Shown here: one piece after another, positions 32,600-37,283 of the stretch
How the letters are laid out: each line of letters opens with the position of its first letter
Position numbering within the stretch: position 1 is the first letter of the stretch
From: Intestinimonas aquisgranensis
Lineage (GTDB): Bacteria; Bacillota; Clostridia; Oscillospirales; Oscillospiraceae
Length of the DNA: 37,283 nucleotides
Direction of reading: 5' to 3'
Assembly: GCA_020687605.1 (NCBI GenBank)
Contig: JAJEQY010000029.1
Location: 1 to 37,283, forward strand
Made by a program: the position numbers and the translations under genes
Notes under the pieces: model-generated
The model's input: only the letters and a program-made list of their open reading frames with translations
Database searches by the model: none
Told to the model about the DNA's origin: nothing

Positions 32600-33193
32600 T
32601 TACAGGTTCATGATGAGGGGCACCAGTACGGGGACGGCAAAGGAGAGAATGACTCCGGAGACAAAGGAGTAGATGGTGATGCGCTCGTGGGTGGACCCCA
32701 CCACAACGGGGAGCACCGTGTCCATGGCGGCGGCGCCGGGGAGGGCCACGCATTCGATATAGCCCAGGCGTTTGGCCACGATGGGGATGAGGAGGATAGA
32801 GCCCACCTCACGCATGACGTTGGAGAGAAAGGCCACGGCGGAGAGTGTGGCGGAGTAGGTGGAGAGGAGCATGGGTGCCAGGGAGTACCAGCCGAAGCCG
32901 GCGCTGGCGGCCATGGTCTCCTGGGCGCTGAGCGGGAGGAGAAGGCTTCCCAGGGCGGCAAAGCCCAGAGTGCCGGCGGCCACGGCCACGGGGATGAGGA
33001 GGACCTTGAAGCCGGCGGCCTTGATGTCCCGCCACACGTTGCCCTGACGGCCCATGTCCACGCCGACCAGGAAGAGAATGAGACACAGCCCCACAGTGAT
33101 GAGGGTGCCGCAGTGCTCTGCCAGGGCCTGTGGGATGAAGAGATAGCCTGCGGCAATGCCGCCCAGGACGGCGCCGATGATCCAGCCGGTCAT
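32600..33193 (-). CDS. lysO: LysO family lysine exporter, C-terminal part
   Basis: 197 residues with about five or six membrane segments. GFGWYSLAPMLLS, VAFLSNVMREVGSILLIPI and GAAAMDTVLPVV correspond to the C-terminal two thirds of E. coli LysO (YbjE). It overlaps the gene for the N-terminal part by four bases (ATGA), so the exporter is encoded as two chains. The likely substrate is lysine or its toxic analogues. Confidence 0.85.
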   Translation of the reverse strand: MTGWIIGAVLGGIAAGYLFIPQALAEHCGTLITVGLCLILFLVGVDMGRQGNVWRDIKAAGFKVLLIPVAVAAGTLGFAALGSLLLPLSAQETMAASAGFGWYSLAPMLLSTYSATLSAVAFLSNVMREVGSILLIPIVAKRLGYIECVALPGAAAMDTVLPVVVGSTHERITIYSFVSGVILSFAVPVLVPLIMNL

Positions 33194-33537
33194 GCCCCCT
33201 TCACCTCCTCCTCGTGCTCCTCCCGCTGGGAGGAGGTCCGTCCCTGGCTGTCCAGACCCAGAAGGCGGCGGACCAGAGTGACGGCCAGCAGGGAGCCGGC
33301 CAGGGCAAAGACGGTGATGACCAGAGCGGAAAGGCCGATTTCACCAAGAGAGGAGATGACTTTGTCGTCGGCGCCGATCTCCACCCCCAGAACGGCGATG
33401 AGGGCGATGAGGGCCACGGACTGGAGCCGGCCCAGCCAGGGGAGCTTCCGGCGCCGGACCGATTTGCGGGAGCCCACAAGGACGCCCAGAGCCAGCATCC
33501 CGATGTAGAGGAGCAGGCTGAAATCCATATACTGCAC
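33190..33537 (-). CDS. LysO family lysine exporter, N-terminal part
   Basis: 115 residues, three membrane segments and a charged C-terminal tail rich in Glu. It corresponds to the N-terminal third of single-chain LysO. GTG 33537 lies 7 bases after AGGAGG (33550-33545); the ATG at 33528 is too far from that site. The long open frame further upstream is non-coding. Together with the overlapping downstream gene it forms a split exporter. Confidence 0.78.
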   Translation of the reverse strand: MQYMDFSLLLYIGMLALGVLVGSRKSVRRRKLPWLGRLQSVALIALIAVLGVEIGADDKVISSLGEIGLSALVITVFALAGSLLAVTLVRRLLGLDSQGRTSSQREEHEEEVKGA

Positions 33538-33562
33538 AGTGGTGCCTCCTGTTCTTTTGATG

Positions 33563-33588
33563 GGGCGTCCCATTCCCGAAGGACGCCC
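33563..33588 (-). promoter_or_regulatory. Hairpin in the lysO leader
   Basis: GGGCGTCC and GGACGCCC (33588-33581 and 33570-33563) pair across a 10-base loop, about 12 bases before the lysO ribosome binding site. No T tract follows, so it is not a terminator; it is flanked by a direct repeat of GGGAATGGG. It is not a lysine riboswitch, which is far larger. Confidence 0.4.
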
Positions 33589-33640
33589 ACCCATTCCCAA
33601 GGAATAAGGTACCAGATATGGCGGCCCAATGCAACAGGCA

Positions 33641-33675
33641 AAACGCCCTCCGCTCTTTCGGAGCGGAGGGCGTTT
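33641..33675 (-). terminator. Intrinsic terminator of the MATE exporter gene
   Basis: AAACGCCCTCCGCTC (33641-33655) pairs exactly with 33661-33675 around a 5-base loop; the minus strand stem ends in TTT T. It lies 4 bases after the MATE stop codon. Confidence 0.88.
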
Positions 33676-33679
33676 GAAA

Positions 33680-35047
33680 TTAAATGACGGTCTTGGTTTT
33701 CCAGCGGCCGCTGAGGAAGCGGATGAGGAAGACAACAGCCCGGACGATCCAGTCGATGAACATGGCCACCCACACGCCCAGCAGGCCGATCTGAGGCACC
33801 AGCAGGTAGGAGAAGCCGATACGGAAGATCCACATGGAGCACATGGAGACAATCATGGTAAACTTGGCATCGCCGGAGGCGCGGAGGGCGTTGGGCAGGG
33901 AGAAGGACATGGGCCAGAAGATGAGGTCGAAAACAGCGCACCACCGGAGGACCTGGATGGCCATAACGGCGGCACCGGGGGTGAGGCCGAAGAGGCCCAC
34001 CACAGGGGTGGCAAAGAAGAAGAGCAGGACGCTGAGGCTGCCCATGGCCAGATAGACGATGGTCATGAGCTTGCGGGTGTAGCGCACGGCCTGTTTGGAG
34101 TCGCCGGCGCCCATGCACTGGCCCACCACAGTGATGAGGGAGAGGGAGATGGCGTTGCCGGGCACGTTGACCACACCGGCCACGGAGTTGGCAATGGCGT
34201 TGGCGGCGGTGGCGGAGGTGCCCAGGGGGGTGACCAGACCCAGCACCAGCAGCTTGCCGATCTGGAACATGCCGTTTTCCAGGCCGTTGGGGACACCGAT
34301 GCGGAGGATCTTCTTCACCAGCTGCCCCCGGAACTCAAAATGCAGCAGGTGGTCAATGTGGATGCGGTGACCGTGCTGGCAGATGAGCCAGGTCATGAGC
34401 ACCGCACCGGCCAGCCGGGAAAAGAGGGTGCCGAAGCCGGCGCCCGCCACGCCGATGTCGGCGCCGTAGATGAGGATGGCGTTGAGGCCGATGTTGACAA
34501 TATTCATAAGAAGGGAGGCCAGCATGGACACCTTGCTGTTGCCCATGGCCCGGAAGAGGGCGGCGCCGGCATTATAGATGGCAAGCAAGGGGTAAGAGAT
34601 GGCCGTGAGGAGGAAATAGGTCATGGCGGCCTCCATCACGTTGTCCTCCAGCTGGCCGAAGACCAGCCGGAGGATGGGCTCCCGGAAGAGAAGACAGACG
34701 GCCATGGTGGCAGCCGAAAGGGCGCCAATGGCGTAGAAGAGCTGTTTGGCGGCGGAGCAGGCGTTTTCCTCGTCCCGTGAGCCCAGATATTGGGCCGCTA
34801 CCACCGCGCCGCCGGTGGCAAGGGCAGAAAAGACGTTGATGAGCAGGGTGCTGATGTTGTCCACCAGGGACACGCCGGAGACGGCGTGCTCACCCACCGA
34901 GGTCACCATGATGGTGTCAGCCATACCGATGGTCATGGCCAAAAACTGCTCAATCACCAGAGGAATGATGAGCCGCCGCAGAGCGTCTGCGGAAAAAAGA
35001 GGGGCCCTTTCCTGGGCCCGAAGCGTTGCCTGAGCTTGCGCCGCCAT
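33680..35047 (-). CDS. MATE family multidrug/cation exporter
   Basis: 455 residues with twelve predicted membrane segments and the two-fold repeat of MATE proteins (IIPLVIEQFLAMTIGMADTIM in the first half, RIGVPNGLENGMFQIGKLLV in the second). It belongs to the NorM/DinF-type branch that exports drugs in exchange for Na+ or H+. ATG 35047 is close behind GGGGAGGC; seven further codons upstream are open but without a site. Flanked by its own promoter and terminator, it is a single-gene unit. Confidence 0.9.
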   Translation of the reverse strand: MAAQAQATLRAQERAPLFSADALRRLIIPLVIEQFLAMTIGMADTIMVTSVGEHAVSGVSLVDNISTLLINVFSALATGGAVVAAQYLGSRDEENACSAAKQLFYAIGALSAATMAVCLLFREPILRLVFGQLEDNVMEAAMTYFLLTAISYPLLAIYNAGAALFRAMGNSKVSMLASLLMNIVNIGLNAILIYGADIGVAGAGFGTLFSRLAGAVLMTWLICQHGHRIHIDHLLHFEFRGQLVKKILRIGVPNGLENGMFQIGKLLVLGLVTPLGTSATAANAIANSVAGVVNVPGNAISLSLITVVGQCMGAGDSKQAVRYTRKLMTIVYLAMGSLSVLLFFFATPVVGLFGLTPGAAVMAIQVLRWCAVFDLIFWPMSFSLPNALRASGDAKFTMIVSMCSMWIFRIGFSYLLVPQIGLLGVWVAMFIDWIVRAVVFLIRFLSGRWKTKTVI

Positions 35048-35090
35048 ATGCTGCCTCCCCAAATACACAACATGATCGGAACAAAAATAA

Positions 35091-35118
35091 ATTTTACCAC
35101 AGGTTTACAGAAATACAA
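35091..35118 (-). promoter_or_regulatory. Promoter of the MATE exporter gene
   Basis: On the minus strand: TTGTAT (35118-35113), spacer of 16, TAAAAT (35096-35091), in an AT-rich stretch that stands out from the GC-rich surroundings. About 45 bases separate it from the ATG. Confidence 0.6.
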
Positions 35119-35132
35119 CGTAGATTTTACAC

Positions 35133-35177
35133 AAAAAAACCCGGCAGACCCAGCCCTGGACTGGCGGGGTCCGCCGG
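35133..35177 (-). terminator. Intrinsic terminator of the amidohydrolase gene
   Basis: On the minus strand CCGGCGGACCC (35177-35167) pairs with GGGTCTGCCGG (35151-35141), one G-T wobble, followed by TTTTTTT. It lies 9 bases after the amidohydrolase stop. Confidence 0.85.
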
Positions 35178-35185
35178 AGAGGTGC

Positions 35186-36538
35186 TCAGCGGTTCAAATA
35201 GCGCCTGACCACCTGATTGGCGGAGCGGACGGTCTCCTCCTCGTCGATGGTGGTGAGCTCACCGTTTTGTACCACGGGAATGCCGTTTACGATGGTGTAG
35301 TCCACGTTCCCCTTGAAACCCACCGTGCCCAGGAGGGACATGGGGTCCAGCTGGGCGCCCACCAGGGACAGACGGTCCAGGTCGATGAGGAAGCAGTCGG
35401 CGGCCTTACCGGGGGCGAGACAGCCGATGTCGTCCCATCCCAGGAGCCGGGCGGAGCCTCGGGTGGCCATCTTCAGGACCTCGTAGCCGGTGGGGGCGTC
35501 AGCGCTGGCGTGGAGCCGGTGGAGGAGATAGCACACCCGCAGTTCTTCCAGCAGGTTGGAGCCGTCGTTGGAGGCGGCGCCGTCCACGGCCAGGCCCACC
35601 GGGATGTCCAGGCCCAGCATGTCGGGCACCCGGCATACCCCGGAGGAGAGCTTCATGTTGGAGATGGGGCAGTGGGCCACGCCGGTGCCGGTCTCGGCCA
35701 GGAGGAGAAGATCGTCGTCGTCAAAGTGGATGCCGTGGGCGAACCACACGTCGGGTCCTATCCAGCCCAGGGACTCCATGTACTGCAAAGGGCGCATGCC
35801 GAATTTTTCGGTGGTGAACTGCACTTCGTCCGTTGTCTCGGCCAGATGGGTGTGGAGCCGCACGCCCAGGCTCCGGGCCAGTCCGGCGGTCTCCCGCATC
35901 AAATCACCGGAGACGGAGAAGGGGGAGCAGGGGGCCAGGGCCACCTGGCGCATGGAGTAAGGAGACGGATCGTGCCAAACCCGGACCAGCCGCTCCGAGT
36001 CGGCCAAAATCTCGTCAATGGTCTCCACCACCGAGTCGGGAGGCAGGCCGCCGTCCTTTTGGGAGAGGTCCATGGACCCCCGGGAGGCCACGAAGCGGAT
36101 GCCGGCCTGGCTGGCCGAGCGGAACTGGGCGGCAATGAGGTCGCCGGCGCCGTGGGGAAAGACATAGTGGTGGTCAAAGCAGGTGGTGCAGCCGGTCTTG
36201 AGGAGCTCCCCGAAGCCGGTAAGGGAGGACCAGCGGACCACCTCCTCGTCCAGTCCCTTCCACACCTCGTAGAGGGTGACCAGCCAGGGGAAGAGCTCCA
36301 TCTTCTGCACCTCGGGCAGGTTCCGGGAGAAGATCTGATAGAGGTGGTGGTGGGTGTTGATGAGGCCGGGGTAGACCACCATGGAGGAGGCGTCCAGCAC
36401 GGTGTCAGCCTGGTGGTAGTCGGGGCCGATGGAGACGATGACGCCATCCCGGATAAAGAGGTTCACCCGCTCGTAGAGGGTGTCATCGTCATCGCAGGAT
36501 ACCACGAACCGGGCATTTTTGATGAGCAGGGTAGACAT
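35186..36538 (-). CDS. Amidohydrolase, 8-oxoguanine deaminase-like (TRZ/ATZ family)
   Basis: 450 residues with the metal-dependent amidohydrolase barrel. Metal and substrate residues are visible: INTHHHLYQ (His pair), THLAETTDE, FAHGIHFDDDD, HCPISNMKLSSG and VDGAASNDGSN (the final metal Asp). This set is typical of the 8-oxoguanine deaminase and atrazine-chlorohydrolase branch, which deaminates purine or triazine rings; 8-oxoguanine to urate is my best guess. ATG 36538 is 8 bases after AAGGAGGT. The upstream membrane protein gene ends 46 bases before it. Confidence 0.85.
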   Translation of the reverse strand: MSTLLIKNARFVVSCDDDDTLYERVNLFIRDGVIVSIGPDYHQADTVLDASSMVVYPGLINTHHHLYQIFSRNLPEVQKMELFPWLVTLYEVWKGLDEEVVRWSSLTGFGELLKTGCTTCFDHHYVFPHGAGDLIAAQFRSASQAGIRFVASRGSMDLSQKDGGLPPDSVVETIDEILADSERLVRVWHDPSPYSMRQVALAPCSPFSVSGDLMRETAGLARSLGVRLHTHLAETTDEVQFTTEKFGMRPLQYMESLGWIGPDVWFAHGIHFDDDDLLLLAETGTGVAHCPISNMKLSSGVCRVPDMLGLDIPVGLAVDGAASNDGSNLLEELRVCYLLHRLHASADAPTGYEVLKMATRGSARLLGWDDIGCLAPGKAADCFLIDLDRLSLVGAQLDPMSLLGTVGFKGNVDYTIVNGIPVVQNGELTTIDEEETVRSANQVVRRYLNR

Positions 36539-36584
36539 ATCCAGGACCTCCTTTGAAGGAAAAGGCGGACGAAACGGGTCATAT

Positions 36585-37184
36585 CTACGTAGGCTGATAG
36601 GAGACCTCCCAGAGGTCATCTACCTGGAAGGTAAAGGACTCGCTGGCGGCCTGGAACGCTGCGGCGTCCAGATAGACGGAAAAAATCTCGTCCGGTCCCT
36701 GTCCGGCGATATGGACGGCGTCTGGCCAGGGGGAAGAGTCCACCTCCGCCTCAGCGCTGCTGAGCCCCAGGCTTCGGGTGGAACCGCCCTTGCCGTCAGG
36801 CCGGTAGGGAAGCAGGAGAGAGCCATGGTTGGAGGGCTCATACTGGAAATGGAAGGAGGCCCAGAGCAGGTCGGGCGTCCGTCCGTTGGCGTAGCAGAGG
36901 GCGTCCAGATAGAGGCTGGAGCTGCCGTTGCTCCATAAAAGGAGGTCCAGGTCGTCGGAGGCCTCAAAGGCCTCCGCCTCCTGAGGAAAGCCGTCCGGCA
37001 GCAGGGCCTTGGATATGGTGACGGACAGGCTCTGCTCGGTATAGCCGGTGATGGTATAGCCCTCCTGGTATAGGATACGGTTCAGACGGGGCGGCCTGTT
37101 CCAGAGAAAGAAGGCCGCAAGCAGCAGGACAAGGGCCGTAAAAAGCAGAAGGAGCATGACACGCTTTTGTCTGTGCTGGAACAT
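36585..37184 (-). CDS. Membrane-anchored protein of unknown function
   Basis: 199 residues: a basic N-terminus and one membrane helix (MLLLLFTALVLLLAAFFLW), then an extracytoplasmic domain of mixed strands with no motif I recognise. Aromatic and Asp-rich segments (YLDALCYANGRTP, DEIFSVYLDAAAF) suggest a small ligand-binding or structural domain, as in many clostridial anchored proteins. ATG 37184 is preceded by GAAGGGGGGAT; a TTG one codon earlier is also open. It may form a unit with the amidohydrolase gene downstream. Confidence 0.7.
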   Translation of the reverse strand: MFQHRQKRVMLLLLFTALVLLLAAFFLWNRPPRLNRILYQEGYTITGYTEQSLSVTISKALLPDGFPQEAEAFEASDDLDLLLWSNGSSSLYLDALCYANGRTPDLLWASFHFQYEPSNHGSLLLPYRPDGKGGSTRSLGLSSAEAEVDSSPWPDAVHIAGQGPDEIFSVYLDAAAFQAASESFTFQVDDLWEVSYQPT

Positions 37185-37208
37185 CAAGATCCCCCCTTCT
37201 ATGGGTCC

Positions 37209-37237
37209 AGTATAACATGAAGGATATGGGAGCGCAA
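37209..37237 (-). promoter_or_regulatory. Possible promoter of the anchored-protein gene
   Basis: On the minus strand: TTGCGC (37237-37232), spacer of 17, TATACT (37214-37209), about 25 bases before the ATG. The edge of the window (37199-37283) also has a short minus-strand open frame ending at 37199 and, on plus, ATG codons after AGGGAGAGG; neither can be called as a gene on so little sequence. Confidence 0.5.
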
Positions 37238-37283
37238 CAAAAGGGAGAGGATGTTGATGGTCAGCTCAAAGGCTTCGCCGGAG

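Noticed and set aside
34790..36556. Plus-strand open frame of 588 codons across the MATE and amidohydrolase genes
   Set aside because: Gly/His/Val-rich shadow of the real minus-strand genes, and it runs straight through a terminator and a promoter.
1..37283. CRISPR arrays, tRNA or rRNA genes, insertion sequences, integrases
   Set aside because: I looked for regular spaced repeats, tRNA-like arms, transposase motifs and flanking inverted repeats and found none.
37199..37283. Partial gene at the right edge
   Set aside because: A short minus-strand frame ending at 37199 and a plus-strand start after AGGGAGAGG are both possible, but fewer than 30 codons are visible and the promoter lies inside the first.

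Overview
The window is GC-rich, densely coding DNA from a motile member of the Bacillota. The gene order (flbD-motA-motB-fliM-fliY-cheY-fliOPQR-flhB-flhA-sigma28-cheC-cheD), the FliY and CheC/CheD/CheV proteins, and the Shine-Dalgarno sites all point to a Clostridia species. An Oscillospiraceae-type gut bacterium (Flavonifractor, Oscillibacter or a relative) is my best guess, inferred from protein style and base composition and not from any marker gene.

Positions 1-19613 (+ strand) are one long flagellar and chemotaxis supercluster with gaps of tens of bases or short overlaps. It holds stator genes (motA, motB), the switch (fliM, fliY), cheY, the export gate (fliO, fliP, fliQ, fliR, flhB, flhA), a FliA/WhiG-type sigma factor, two FlgF/FlgG-type rod proteins, the CheC/CheD/CheV adaptation and adaptor module, and three cyclic-di-GMP-related genes: an EAL-like/HDOD protein, a PAS-GAF-GGDEF-PAS-GGDEF-EAL protein and a PilZ protein. 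The PilZ reading frame is broken at a run of seven T. No fliL lies between motB and fliM, and no flhF/flhG lies between flhA and the sigma factor. A perfect 18-bp hairpin at 19614-19652 closes the block from both sides.

Positions 19665-21398 (- strand) carry a Soj-like ParA ATPase and, 2 bases behind it, a protein with a basic N-terminus, a long Ala/Pro/Glu-rich linker and a C-terminal ComFB domain. A near-consensus sigma-A promoter drives the pair. It lies between the c-di-GMP genes and fliD, and is my leading candidate for an undescribed system: a ParA positioning ATPase with a putative cyclic-dinucleotide-binding partner. fliD, fliS and a small coiled-coil protein (21443-24826, +) follow.

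From about 24850 the content changes to envelope and housekeeping genes: a secreted C39-like peptidase (-), an operon of an FtsE-like ABC ATPase without permease, an FtsA-like protein with beta-grasp-like tail and a lipoprotein (+), an M28 lipoprotein peptidase (-), a gene-poor 0.55-kb stretch with a possible structured RNA (-), a sugar O-acetyltransferase, a two-gene LysO exporter, a MATE exporter, an 8-oxoguanine-deaminase-like amidohydrolase and a membrane-anchored unknown (all -).
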